From Zoogloeaceae bacterium (GTDB taxonomy: Bacteria > Pseudomonadota > Gammaproteobacteria > Burkholderiales > Rhodocyclaceae): DNA of 64,000 nucleotides. Shown here in pieces: positions 1-8,585 of this stretch (position 1 is the stretch's first letter; each line of letters opens with the position of its first letter). The notes under the pieces are model-generated. The model ran no database searches and was not told where the DNA came from. It worked only from the letters and a program-made list of their open reading frames with translations. A program made the position numbers and the translations under genes. The stretch is from NCBI GenBank assembly GCA_024235635.1, contig JACKMA010000003.1:248001-312000 (forward strand). The letters run 5' to 3'.

Positions 1-447
1 CAGACCGACCACCAGGGTGGTCTGCAAACGCCCCCACAGACCGAGTTCGGGGAGTTGGACCACCGTCGCATTGATGTCAGAACCGATCATCACGCGGTCT
101 ACGGCAGACAGCCGGTAGTGTCGGCATAGCCGATCGAGCTCGTCGAAGAGGCCGGGAGATTCCTCGCGCGACAGCGTGACGCCGGCGATTTCGGACGGCG
201 GCTGCCACAGCCACGACAGCAGCTGACCGGCGACGAACACCAGCGCCAGCGCGGCGACGATGCGCAACGCGAACTGCTCGCCGTTGCCGGCGAAGGCGAA
301 CCACAGGCCAAACGCGAGCACTGCGAAGATCAGACCGGCGAGGACGGTCTGGCCGAAGGCAGCCCGCAGGGTCAACCACACGGCCAGTCGACGCTGTCGT
401 CGCTGCCGTTTGCCGGCATCGTCAACCAGTGCACGCTCGATGTTCAT
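1..447 (-). CDS. M48-family membrane metallopeptidase, N-terminal part (runs off the left edge)
   Basis: Only the first 149 codons are visible. The protein starts with a short basic stretch, then two hydrophobic helices (about residues 22-45 and 55-78), then a cytosolic segment containing SPGLFDELDRLC and DINATVVQLPELGLWG. In membrane-bound M48 zinc peptidases this type of segment lies just before the HEXXH zinc site, which here would be outside the window. Such enzymes cleave membrane or envelope proteins. ATG 447 is the only good start and has no clear Shine-Dalgarno sequence. The 116 bp upstream (448-563) are A+T-richer than the surroundings and hold no gene. The family call rests on the N-terminal pattern only. 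Confidence 0.6.
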   Translation of the reverse strand, partial: MNIERALVDDAGKRQRRQRRLAVWLTLRAAFGQTVLAGLIFAVLAFGLWFAFAGNGEQFALRIVAALALVFVAGQLLSWLWQPPSEIAGVTLSREESPGLFDELDRLCRHYRLSAVDRVMIGSDINATVVQLPELGLWGRLQTTLVVGL

Positions 448-563
448 GGCGACACTGTAACCGCTTAATCGAAAAGGGGAAATCGTTCGAAAGTGATAAG
501 CATTTACGAATACTTCAAATGGCTATACGTACAGCATCGGCCCCCTCTCATTGCACCGCACAA

Positions 564-1349
564 TCAAACACTTGCGAAAACTTCTCGGTTGTGCTTGCAT
601 TCGGACAGCACGATGCTCCGGGCGACGACGAGTTGGTACATGCCACCGAAAAACAGCGTCCGCCGCCATTCGAAGTCCGACCTTTGGCCGGCCAGCGTCG
701 TCAGATCCTGACCCAGCAGGGACGCCGCAAAGGGCTCGAACCGGTTGAAGACCCACTGCATCGGCCATCGCAGCGGGTGCCCCGCATGCGGGCGGTGGTA
801 ATCGACGAAGACCACGCTGCCGCCGGGTTCGACCGCGGCCAGCAGATTGTCGACGATGCACCGCCGCATCTCTGCCGGCACCTCGTGCAACAGGAAGAAG
901 CAGCAGACGCCGTCATAGCGCCGGGTGAGCGGGCGTCGCAGGTCGTGCACCCGTGCACGGACGTTGCCATGCCCGCGCAGCTTGCGGCGCAGGTTGGCGA
1001 CCTGCAGCGGGGCCGCGTCGAGCACCTCGAGCCGACCGTGCTGGCCGAGCCTGCGTGCCAGCCGAAGTGAGAAGTCACCGTACACCGCTGCCGCCTGCAA
1101 CACGTGCTGCCCGCCATCGAAGCAGGATGCAGCAGCGTCCATCAGCCGACCGGCGTTACCCCACAGGATGGCCGAGACCACGGCCGGACGGTCCAGCCAG
1201 TAGAGCATGCGTCGGTCGAGATAGGCCCAACGGTAGGTCCGCTGGAGGTAGTCCGGCAGCCCGTGGGCGGGGAAAGCATCGCCCACGGGCTCCGACCGGT
1301 CGCCCGTCGCCGACGCGAGCGCGGCGGCGGATCTTTCGGAGTCAGGCAC
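564..1349 (-). CDS. rquA: RquA-type methyltransferase-like enzyme, rhodoquinone biosynthesis
   Basis: Probable RquA, which converts ubiquinone to the low-potential aminoquinone rhodoquinone used with fumarate reductase under low oxygen. The fold is class I methyltransferase-like, but the glycine-rich SAM loop is replaced by VYGDFS (residues 89-94). It is followed by LEVLDAAPLQVANLRRKL, CCFFLLHEVP (149-158) and FVDYHRPHAGHPLR (181-194), the pattern I associate with RquA rather than with UbiE or UbiG. With GTG 1349 the protein is 261 residues. That start overlaps the last 8 bp of leuA, suggesting translational coupling, though the ribosome site is weak. An ATG at 1382 inside leuA is an alternative. 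A generic class I methyltransferase is the fallback call. Confidence 0.75.
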   Translation of the reverse strand: MPDSERSAAALASATGDRSEPVGDAFPAHGLPDYLQRTYRWAYLDRRMLYWLDRPAVVSAILWGNAGRLMDAAASCFDGGQHVLQAAAVYGDFSLRLARRLGQHGRLEVLDAAPLQVANLRRKLRGHGNVRARVHDLRRPLTRRYDGVCCFFLLHEVPAEMRRCIVDNLLAAVEPGGSVVFVDYHRPHAGHPLRWPMQWVFNRFEPFAASLLGQDLTTLAGQRSDFEWRRTLFFGGMYQLVVARSIVLSECKHNREVFASV

Positions 1350-3048
1350 TGTGCTGGGCGCGGGTACCGCAATCCAGGCCATTCGGGCGGCGCCGGGCGA
1401 CCCGATTGACGGCCGACAGAATCGCCCGGATCGACGCGGTGACGATGTTTCCGTCCATGCCGACGCCAAAGCAGCTGCCGTTCAGCCCAGGCGCCGCGAG
1501 TTCGACGAAGGCCACCGCGCGCGCATCGGAGCCATGGCCGATCGCCCGCTCCTCGTAGTCGAGTACGTCAACGTCGGCGCCGAGCGCATGCACCGCTGCG
1601 TCGATCGGACCGTTGCCGATGCCGCGCAAGGTCCTGCGGGCGCCGTCGATGTCGACCGTCAGCGCGATGCCCTGCTGAGCGCCCTGCTCGAACAGGTGGT
1701 GTTCGAGATAGTCGATCGGGGCGGCGAGTTCCAGATAGTCGGCACTGAACAGCCGCCAAATGTCGCTTGCGCGCACTTCCGTCCCGGTGCTGTCCGCGAG
1801 TCGTTGCACCGCCGACGAGAACTCCACCTGCAGGCGACGCGGCAGCACCATGCCGTACTCGTGTTCGAGCAGGTAGGCGATGCCCCCTTTGCCGGACTGG
1901 CTGTTGACGCGGATGATCGAGTCGTAGGTGCGGCCGATGTCCGCCGGATCCACCGGCAGGTACGGCACCTCCCAGGCCTCGCCCTGGCGCTGGGCGGTGA
2001 AGCCCTTCTTGATCGCGTCCTGGTGCGAGCCGGAGAACGCGGTGAATACCAGATCGCCGACATACGGGTGTCGCGGATGGATCGGCAACTGAGTGCAATG
2101 CTCGACCGTGCGCGCGACTTCGTTGATCCGTGAAAAATCCAGACCGGGGTGTACGCCCTGGCTGTAGAGGTTGAGCGCGAGCGTGACCAGATCGACGTTG
2201 CCGGTGCGCTCGCCATGGCCGAACAGGCAGCCTTCGACACGGTCGGCACCGGCCATCAGCGCGAGCTCGGCTGCCGCCACGGCCGTGCCGCGGTCGTTGT
2301 GGGGATGTACCGAGAGGATGATGCCGTCGCGACGGGCAAGGTTGCGATGCATCCATTCGATCTGGTCGGCATAGACGTTGGGCGTGCTCATTTCGACCGT
2401 CGCCGGCAGATTGATGATGCAGCGCCGATCGGCGGACGGCTGCCAGACCGCGGTCACCGCATCGACGACGTCACGCACGAAGCCGAGTTCGGCGCCGGAG
2501 AACACCTCCGGGCTGTACTGGAACACGAAATCGGTGTCGGTTTGGCGCGCAGCGCGATCGCGGATCATCCGAGCCCCGTCTACGGCGATCCGCCGCACGC
2601 CCGCCTCGTCCTCGTTGAAGACGATGCGGCGAAAGTTCTCGGCGCAGGCGTTGTAGAAATGGACGATGACGCGACGAGCGCCCCGCACCGCTTCGAACGT
2701 CCGGTCGATCAGGTGTTCACGTGCCTGGGTCAGCACCTCGATCGTGACGTCGTCCGGAATGTATTCACCGTCGATCAGCAGACGCACGAAATCGAAGTCG
2801 GTCTGGGATGCCGACGGGAAGCCGATCTCGATCTCCTTGAAGCCGATGTCGACGAGCATGCGGAACATGCGCAGCTTGCGTTCGGTGTCCATCGGCTCGA
2901 ACAGTGCCTGGTTGCCGTCGCGCAAGTCGGTACTCATCCAGACCGGCGGCTGTTCGATGCGCCGGTCGGGCCATTGGCGGTCGGTCAATCGGACATCGCC
3001 GGCAAAGGGGGCGAAGGGGCGGTACTTGGTGGCGGGTTGCTTCAACAT
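1342..3048 (-). CDS. leuA: 2-isopropylmalate synthase
   Basis: First committed step of leucine synthesis: acetyl-CoA plus 2-oxoisovalerate gives 2-isopropylmalate. At 568 residues it is the long form. A TIM-barrel catalytic domain carries DLRDGNQ (41-47), HPHNDRG (248-254, metal ligands) and GHGERTGN (277-284). A linker leads to a C-terminal regulatory domain (about 430-550) that in the family binds leucine for feedback inhibition. ATG 3048 follows GGAGAG at a good distance. The 350 bp upstream hold a candidate Leu-rich leader peptide and a promoter, so control by leucine supply is likely. rquA follows with an 8 bp overlap; no other leu gene is nearby. Confidence 0.96.
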   Translation of the reverse strand: MLKQPATKYRPFAPFAGDVRLTDRQWPDRRIEQPPVWMSTDLRDGNQALFEPMDTERKLRMFRMLVDIGFKEIEIGFPSASQTDFDFVRLLIDGEYIPDDVTIEVLTQAREHLIDRTFEAVRGARRVIVHFYNACAENFRRIVFNEDEAGVRRIAVDGARMIRDRAARQTDTDFVFQYSPEVFSGAELGFVRDVVDAVTAVWQPSADRRCIINLPATVEMSTPNVYADQIEWMHRNLARRDGIILSVHPHNDRGTAVAAAELALMAGADRVEGCLFGHGERTGNVDLVTLALNLYSQGVHPGLDFSRINEVARTVEHCTQLPIHPRHPYVGDLVFTAFSGSHQDAIKKGFTAQRQGEAWEVPYLPVDPADIGRTYDSIIRVNSQSGKGGIAYLLEHEYGMVLPRRLQVEFSSAVQRLADSTGTEVRASDIWRLFSADYLELAAPIDYLEHHLFEQGAQQGIALTVDIDGARRTLRGIGNGPIDAAVHALGADVDVLDYEERAIGHGSDARAVAFVELAAPGLNGSCFGVGMDGNIVTASIRAILSAVNRVARRRPNGLDCGTRAQHSA

Positions 3049-3267
3049 TGTCGTCTCTCCATGTCTGCGGACGGGTAGCGGGCGGGCGGCATCGGACTCC
3101 CGGACGGCCGCCGTGTCACGGGGCCCGGAAGTCGGTCTGCAGTCGCAGGTTCTGGCAGTGGATCGTCATGGCATTCGGATTGACGTCATTGTCATTGCAA
3201 GGGAATCGGCGTGGACGCACCGCGGGCGTCTCGGCTCGGCTGAAACTCGACAGGAAGGGGTAAGTGG

Positions 3268-3366
3268 TCAGCTGCGCGGAACGCGCAGCAGCAGGCCCGG
3301 TCCGCCAGGGGCGGCGCGCTTGGTCACGGCCGGGGAGGCCGCCATCATGGCCTTGAGGGTAGTCAT
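3268..3366 (-). CDS. leuL: candidate leucine leader peptide upstream of leuA
   Basis: A 32-codon reading frame on the leuA strand, 219 bp before the leuA start. It has three consecutive CTG leucine codons near its end (GLLLRVPRS, then TGA). The Leu codons lie in a perfect hairpin, GCTGCGCG-TTC-CGCGCAGC, which a stalled ribosome would disrupt. A promoter-like pair (3374-3402) places the transcript start next to the ATG. This is the layout of a ribosome-mediated attenuator: charged tRNA-Leu level is read by stalling on the Leu run. I see no U-tailed terminator between here and leuA, so the downstream switch, if real, is not a simple intrinsic terminator. No homology evidence was available. Confidence 0.5.
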   Translation of the reverse strand: MTTLKAMMAASPAVTKRAAPGGPGLLLRVPRS

Positions 3367-3373
3367 GGCTCCG

Positions 3374-3402
3374 ACGATAGCTGCGACCGCCGGGATCGTC
3401 AA
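3374..3402 (-). promoter_or_regulatory. sigma70-type promoter for leuL-leuA
   Basis: On the minus strand TTGACG (plus 3397-3402) and TATCGT (plus 3374-3379) are separated by exactly 17 bp. The -35 matches consensus at five of six positions and the -10 at four. The predicted start is about 3367, one base before the leader ATG, so the leader peptide would be translated from a nearly leaderless transcript. The -35 overlaps the last codons of the upstream HD-GYP gene. Confidence 0.5.
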
Positions 3403-4670
3403 GCGGCGATCGGCGCGGCGGCCGCGGGTGTCTCCTGCAGGCTCGCCCGCAGCGCATCGAAGCAACGCGCGTCGATCGCGGTGCCGACGTTCTCGGCCAT
3501 GATCTCGAGCGATCTCGGCACCGGAATGGCGCCCCGGTACGGGCGCTCGGCCGTGATCGCGTCGAAGATGTCCGCGGTGGTGATGATGCGCGTCTCGAGC
3601 GGAATGCGGTCGGCAAGGAGTCCACGCGGATAACCCTTGCCGTCCAGTCGCTCGTGATGGGCCGCGGCGACCCTGGCCAGTTCGCCGAACGCCGGAATTC
3701 GCGACAGGATGGCTTCGGACAGTTCGGCATGCTGCCTGACGGCCGTCCATTCCTCGTCGTCGAGCTTGCCGGGCTTGTCGAGGATGGCATTGGATACCCC
3801 GAGCTTGCCGACGTCGTGCAGCAGCGCCCCGCGACGCAACCAGCGGCGCCTGGCCGCGTCCAGCCCCAATTCCGCAGCGAGCATGTCCGTATAGAGCGCG
3901 ACGCGCGTGCTGTGTCCAGCGGTATACGGGCTCTTGGCGTCGACCACGTAACCAAACGCGGCCGCAATCTCGTCCATGTACTCTTCGTCGAGCGCAACCT
4001 CACGGCGGCCCGGCGCAAGCGCGAATACCGCGCGATCGACCTCATCGGAGGCCAGCATGTTCCAGAACGGCCGGTCGTCGGCCAGGGTATCCAGGACCGC
4101 AACCAGTTTCGGATCGAACCAGCTGCCGGCTCGCCGGCGCGCCTCGTCGAGCGCGGCGCGCGCATCGCCGGCGGTGTGAAAGACGTCGACCACCTGCGAC
4201 AGCAGTGCGATCCGCGCGTATAGCGGAATCGCCTCGCCGGCCAGGCGGTCGGGCCGGCCACCGCCGTCCCAATGCTCGTCGAGGGCGTGGATGCCTTCGG
4301 CGACGGCTTCGCTGAAGCGCAGCCGGCGTGCGATCTCGGCACCACGCTGGCAGCGGGTCTCGATCAGTTCCTGGGCGAATGCGTCGCCGTGCCGGAGTAT
4401 CCGCCCGACCGCACGGACCCGTTCGACGAGCCCCAGGCCCGGGCCGGTGTGACCGACGACGAATTCCAGCACCCGGCGAAGGCTGCCGTCGACCCGCTTG
4501 AAGTCGTGCTTGAAGCCGAGGTCATCGGTCAGGTAGAGCTCGCAGATCCTGGCGGCATTGCTGCTGCAGCCCAGATCCTTCAGCAACAGCGTGTAGTAGA
4601 GCTCCCACAGCGCCGTATCGTCCAGGCCCAGGCGTCGCCCGATGTGGGTGCCGATCCAGCAGCTGCGCAC
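3399..4670 (-). CDS. HD-GYP domain cyclic-di-GMP phosphodiesterase
   Basis: Two HD modules are visible from GTG 4670 (423 codons). The first is degenerate (HWDGGGRP near 133-140). The second is a full HD-GYP with HSTRVALYT, HDVGK (285-289) and HHERLDGKGYP (338-348), the metal and substrate residues of c-di-GMP hydrolases. The start is a problem. Reading frame and family-like sequence (LSFALDLTEGQPAGHC) continue upstream to a stop at 4806-4808, yet that stretch has no ATG, GTG or TTG. The real start may be a rare ATT (4760) or CTG (4730), or there may be a frameshift. Expected effect: lower c-di-GMP, favouring motility over biofilm. Confidence 0.85.
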   Translation of the reverse strand: MRSCWIGTHIGRRLGLDDTALWELYYTLLLKDLGCSSNAARICELYLTDDLGFKHDFKRVDGSLRRVLEFVVGHTGPGLGLVERVRAVGRILRHGDAFAQELIETRCQRGAEIARRLRFSEAVAEGIHALDEHWDGGGRPDRLAGEAIPLYARIALLSQVVDVFHTAGDARAALDEARRRAGSWFDPKLVAVLDTLADDRPFWNMLASDEVDRAVFALAPGRREVALDEEYMDEIAAAFGYVVDAKSPYTAGHSTRVALYTDMLAAELGLDAARRRWLRRGALLHDVGKLGVSNAILDKPGKLDDEEWTAVRQHAELSEAILSRIPAFGELARVAAAHHERLDGKGYPRGLLADRIPLETRIITTADIFDAITAERPYRGAIPVPRSLEIMAENVGTAIDARCFDALRASLQETPAAAAPIAA

Positions 4671-4901
4671 GCAATGCCCCGCCGGCTGCCCCTCGGTGAG
4701 GTCGAGCGCGAAGCTGAGCGAGCCGATCAGCTCGGAAAACTTGATCGAAGAGAACGGAATCGCGGCACCCCGGGTCGATCGTGCGATGCAGGCACGGAAA
4801 CAAGCTCAACGACACGCCCCGGGCCGTCTTGATGTGCAACGCGCGGCGGCCGTGTCAGGCGTCACGGGGCCGCTGAGCGCGACTGCCGACGTCGAAGCCG
4901 T

Positions 4902-6146
4902 TCAGGCGGCGGCGCCGGCCAGCCGCGGATGCGGCTCGCGGATCGGCAGGTTGCACAACGCAGCCGCCGCCGCGAGCGCCATGTCCGCGTACCACATCCA
5001 CAGATAGTCGCCGCTGGCGCTGATCGCGATGCCGCCGAGCCAGGCGCCGAGAAAACCGCCGATCTGGTGGGTCAGCAGGGTCAGGCCGAACAGGGTCGCC
5101 AGGTAACGTGTGCCGAACAGCCTGCCGACCACGCCGGCAGTCGGCGGCACCGTCGCCAGCCAGGTGAAGCCGAGGCCGGCGGCAAAGATGTAGAAGCTCG
5201 TCGCGGTCTTCGGTGCCATCAGGTATACGGCGACCAGCAAGGCCCGCGAGGCATACATCCAGAACAGCACGTACTTGCTGCGATAGCGCTGCACCGCCCA
5301 GCCGGCGCTGAGGCTGCCGACGATGTTGGCGAGCCCGATGATGGCCAGCGACCAGCTCGCGACCTCGGCCGACAGTCCGCACAGGGCCACCTCTCCCGGC
5401 AGGTGGGTGACGAGAAATGCGATGTGGAAGCCGCAGGTAAAGAAGCCGGCATGCAGCAGCAGATAGCTGCGGTCCGCCATCGCCTCGCGCAGCGCATGGC
5501 GCATGCCCCTGTCTTCTCGTCCGGGATGCTCGGCGCGGGCATGGGCGGCCGCCAACTCCGCGTGTTCGCGCCGGCCGCGCAGGATGCCGGCGAGCGGCAG
5601 CGCGGCCAGCGTGATCAGCGCCAGCGAATACATCGCCCCCATCCAGCCGAAGACCGCGATCAGTTTCTGCAGCAGCGGCGCGAACACGAACTGCCCGAAC
5701 GAACCGCCGGCGTTGATCACGCCGGACGCGATGCCGCGGCGGCTCGCCGGCAGCCGCTGCGCGGCCGCGCCGATCAGCACCGAGAAGCTGCCAGCCCCCG
5801 AGCCCGCGGCAATCAGCAGGCCGATGCTGAACACCAGTCCGCTGCCACTGGTGAACAGCAGGGGCGTCAGTGCGGCGCCGGCGGCCATCAGCACGACGCC
5901 GACCGCCAGCACGCGGCCGGGTCCGTAGCGATCGGCCACCGCGCCGGCCACCGGCTGGGCCGCGCCCCAGACGAACTGGGCCACGGCCATCGCGAAGCTG
6001 ATGGTCGTGATGCCGAGGCCGCTGCTGGTGTTGATCGGCGAGACGAACAGGCCGAGCGACTGGCGGCCGCCCATCGTCACCATCATCAGTGCCGCCGCGG
6101 TCAGGATCAACGGCCAGTGGCTCACCTTGGCGATCGGGCGATCCAT
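4902..6146 (-). CDS. MFS transporter
   Basis: A 414-residue major facilitator with about twelve hydrophobic helices in two halves and a charged loop around residues 190-225. The motif VAGAVADRYGPGRVLAVG after helix 2 is the usual cytosolic MFS loop. Overall it resembles the oxalate/formate-antiporter-like group of uncharacterised carboxylate or drug transporters; the substrate cannot be read from sequence. ATG 6146 directly follows the stop of the marR-type gene (TAG 6147-6149), and its ribosome site GAGGAGAA lies in that gene's last codons. The two therefore form one operon, and the regulator probably controls the transporter. Confidence 0.85.
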   Translation of the reverse strand: MDRPIAKVSHWPLILTAAALMMVTMGGRQSLGLFVSPINTSSGLGITTISFAMAVAQFVWGAAQPVAGAVADRYGPGRVLAVGVVLMAAGAALTPLLFTSGSGLVFSIGLLIAAGSGAGSFSVLIGAAAQRLPASRRGIASGVINAGGSFGQFVFAPLLQKLIAVFGWMGAMYSLALITLAALPLAGILRGRREHAELAAAHARAEHPGREDRGMRHALREAMADRSYLLLHAGFFTCGFHIAFLVTHLPGEVALCGLSAEVASWSLAIIGLANIVGSLSAGWAVQRYRSKYVLFWMYASRALLVAVYLMAPKTATSFYIFAAGLGFTWLATVPPTAGVVGRLFGTRYLATLFGLTLLTHQIGGFLGAWLGGIAISASGDYLWMWYADMALAAAAALCNLPIREPHPRLAGAAA

Positions 6147-6623
6147 CTAGTTCTCCTCGGGCAAGGACGGCTTGATACGGGCCAGCGCCTCTTCCAGGCG
6201 CTGGTTCAACTCGCACGTGAATGCCCGGCCGAGCACGGCTTCGAGCGAGCGCTGGGCACGCACCCACTGCCCCCGCGCGCGCTCCCGCAGAGCCAAGCCG
6301 TCAGGGGTCAGGCTGAGCAGCCGCAGCCTGGCATCGCTGCCCCGCGATGCCACGACCCAGCCACGTTCGATCATCGGCCGCAGGCTGCGGGTCAGCGTGG
6401 TGCGGTCCATCTCGAGACGGTCCGCCAGTTCCAGCAGGGCCTGTGGCGCGCTGCCGAGATGGACCAGTACGGAGTACTGGGTTAGCCGCAGGCCGAGCGG
6501 GCGCAGGTACTGCTCGTAGAACACCGTGGTACGGCGGTTCAGGCGTCGCAGGCGGGCGCCGGTGCAGGGCAAGGGCTCGAGACCCGGATGGCCGAGGCCG
6601 GCGTCGATGTCATTTACGTGCAT
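6147..6623 (-). CDS. MarR-family transcriptional regulator
   Basis: A 158-residue protein with a MarR winged helix-turn-helix. LTQYSVLVHLG and LADRLEMDRTTLTRSLRPMIERGWV form the DNA-binding helices, followed by the wing SRGSDARLRLLSLTPDG and a C-terminal dimer helix. ATG 6623 (MHVNDIDAG) was chosen over upstream in-frame starts because the family domain begins about 20 residues later and an extended -10 lies just upstream. It is followed without a gap by an MFS transporter. MarR proteins usually repress their own operon and respond to the transported compound, which is the likely arrangement here. Confidence 0.88.
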   Translation of the reverse strand: MHVNDIDAGLGHPGLEPLPCTGARLRRLNRRTTVFYEQYLRPLGLRLTQYSVLVHLGSAPQALLELADRLEMDRTTLTRSLRPMIERGWVVASRGSDARLRLLSLTPDGLALRERARGQWVRAQRSLEAVLGRAFTCELNQRLEEALARIKPSLPEEN

Positions 6624-6629
6624 ACGCAC

Positions 6630-6638
6630 TTTATAGCA
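6630..6638 (-). promoter_or_regulatory. extended -10 promoter of the marR-MFS operon
   Basis: Minus strand TGCTATAAA: the -10 hexamer TATAAA is at plus 6630-6635 with an upstream TG. Only six bases separate it from the ATG at 6623, so the predicted transcript begins at or next to the start codon (leaderless). No good -35 is visible, as is common for extended -10 promoters. Confidence 0.45.
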
Positions 6639-6685
6639 TGATCGGCACGCCCGTCGTGGCGATTCGCCCGTCGGCGACGAAATTT

Positions 6686-6714
6686 CTTTACCTGGCCGGA
6701 CTTTTTTGTACAAT
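6686..6714 (+). promoter_or_regulatory. putative promoter of the DEAD-box helicase gene
   Basis: CTTTAC (6686-6691) and TACAAT (6709-6714) are spaced by 17 bp on the plus strand, giving a leader of about 130 bases before the helicase start. Cold-induced RNA helicases often have long 5' leaders; whether that applies here cannot be seen. The -35 is weak. Confidence 0.35.
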
Positions 6715-6854
6715 CCGCCCCGTACCGTGCGCTCTACCAATCAGCGCACCGGCCGCTGTCCTTAACTTCCGCCGCGCCAAGTGCCGGCCGCATCCCGCCC
6801 GCCTCGATTGGTGTCGTTCGGCTCGAACGGCAGGCTGCCGCTGGAGCAAGAGAC

Positions 6855-8585
6855 TTGCAGACAGAAGTAAGCTTTGCCAGCCTGGGGCTGGCCGAACCGC
6901 TATTGCGCGCGATTGCCGATACCGGTTACACCGAGCCGACGCCGATCCAGGTGCAGGCCATTCCGATGGTGATCGAGGGCACCGACCTGCTCGCCGCCGC
7001 CCAGACCGGCACCGGCAAGACCGCCGGCTTTGCGCTGCCGATGCTGCATCGCCTCGCTGCGACGCCTCCGGCCGAGCCGGCCGGCGGCAGACCACGCTGC
7101 CTGATCCTGGCGCCCACGCGCGAACTGGCCGCCCAGGTCGAACAGGCCGTGCGTGTCTATGGCCAACATCTGCCGCTGACGTCGATGGTGATGTTCGGCG
7201 GCGTCTCGATCAACCCGCAGATCGAACGCCTGTCGCAGCCGGTCGACGTGCTGGTGGCGACGCCGGGCCGCCTGCTCGATCACGTCGGACAGCAGACCAT
7301 CGATCTGTCCGGCGTCGAGATCCTGGTCCTCGACGAAGCCGACCGGATGCTCGACATGGGCTTCATTCGCGACATCCGCAAGATCCTCGCGCTGCTGCCG
7401 AAGCAACGCCAGAACCTGTTGTTTTCGGCGACCTTTTCCGACGAGATCCGCGAGTTGGCAGATGGCCTGCTGCACAACCCGGGACGCGTCGAAGTGGCCC
7501 GCCGCAACACGGCGTCGGAACTGGTGAGCCAGGCCATCTACATGATCGGGCAAAAGCAGAAGCGCGAACTGCTGGCCCATTTGATCCGGACGCACCAGTG
7601 GTTTCAGGTGCTGGTGTTCACCCGAACCAAGCACGGTGCCAACAAGCTCGCCGAATACCTCGCCAAGCACGAGGTCACGGCACTTGCGATCCACGGCAAC
7701 AAGAGCCAGACCGCGCGCACGCGGGCGCTCGAGCAGTTCAAGAACAGCGAACTTCAGGTGCTGGTGGCCACCGACATCGCAGCGCGGGGCCTGGACATCG
7801 ACCAATTGCCCCACGTCGTCAATTTCGACCTGCCCAACGTCCCCGAGGACTACGTGCACCGCATCGGACGGACCGGCCGAGCGGGCAGCGAAGGCGAAGC
7901 CATCACGCTGGTCGACGGCGAGGAGTTGAAGCTCTTGGCGGCAATCGAACGGCTGATCAACCGCAGCATCGAGCGACGCGCCCTGCCCGAGGATTTCGTA
8001 CCGAGTGCGGAAGGCGAAGACCCGGCATCCGAGCCGCGGCCGCCGCGGCAACCGCGCCGCCAGCGCAGCGGTCGCGACGCCACCGATCAGCCCGCCAGCG
8101 GCGGCGCGGACCGGTCCGAAGGCGGAGGCAACGGTCGCGCCCAGCGCAAGCGGGGCGGCCGGCGTTCCGAAGGCGGTCAGCCGATCGACCCGCGGGCGAC
8201 CTACGAGACCCGGGGCAACATGCTGCCGCCGGGAATGCTCGACGATGACCGCGAGGACGAGGTCGACGAGGTCAATTTCAATCGCTGGGACATCGACCCC
8301 ACCGGGCGCCGGGTCAAGCAGCGGCCGGAGGTGGACGGCAACCGCATGCCGGCGCCGCGCGACAATCGCGGCAACGCCAACAGCAACGGCAGCGCCAATG
8401 GCGGCGACAAGCGCCGCGGTCGCGGTCGCGGCAGCAATGGCCGCAATGCGGATGGCAACCGGCCCGCGCCGCAAGGGCAGGCAGGCGCACAAGGACAGGG
8501 GCGTCCGTCGGGTGGCAGCGGCCGTCGTCGCCGCTCGCGTGGCGGGCCGCGCCAGGGCGGCGAGCCCAACGGCAACCGCGGCTGA
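6855..8585 (+). CDS. DEAD-box ATP-dependent RNA helicase, RhlE type
   Basis: All helicase motifs are present: Q motif (PTPIQVQAIP), AQTGTGKT (49-56), PTRELAAQ, DEAD (160-163), SAT (191-193), and in the second domain ARGLDI and HRIGRTGR. The core ends near residue 375. A long basic, Gly/Arg/Asn-rich tail of about 200 residues follows, typical of RhlE-like proteins and used for RNA binding in ribosome assembly or RNA decay. Translation appears to start at TTG 6855, with GGAG at 6843-6846 in good position; no ATG occurs before the conserved Q motif. It ends one base before the convergent ADP-ribosylglycohydrolase-like gene. Confidence 0.93.
   Translation: MQTEVSFASLGLAEPLLRAIADTGYTEPTPIQVQAIPMVIEGTDLLAAAQTGTGKTAGFALPMLHRLAATPPAEPAGGRPRCLILAPTRELAAQVEQAVRVYGQHLPLTSMVMFGGVSINPQIERLSQPVDVLVATPGRLLDHVGQQTIDLSGVEILVLDEADRMLDMGFIRDIRKILALLPKQRQNLLFSATFSDEIRELADGLLHNPGRVEVARRNTASELVSQAIYMIGQKQKRELLAHLIRTHQWFQVLVFTRTKHGANKLAEYLAKHEVTALAIHGNKSQTARTRALEQFKNSELQVLVATDIAARGLDIDQLPHVVNFDLPNVPEDYVHRIGRTGRAGSEGEAITLVDGEELKLLAAIERLINRSIERRALPEDFVPSAEGEDPASEPRPPRQPRRQRSGRDATDQPASGGADRSEGGGNGRAQRKRGGRRSEGGQPIDPRATYETRGNMLPPGMLDDDREDEVDEVNFNRWDIDPTGRRVKQRPEVDGNRMPAPRDNRGNANSNGSANGGDKRRGRGRGSNGRNADGNRPAPQGQAGAQGQGRPSGGSGRRRRSRGGPRQGGEPNGNRG

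Noticed and set aside
4929..6485. 518-codon plus-strand frame over the MFS and marR genes
   Set aside because: Low-complexity Gln/Arg/Ala product; both minus-strand genes are well supported.
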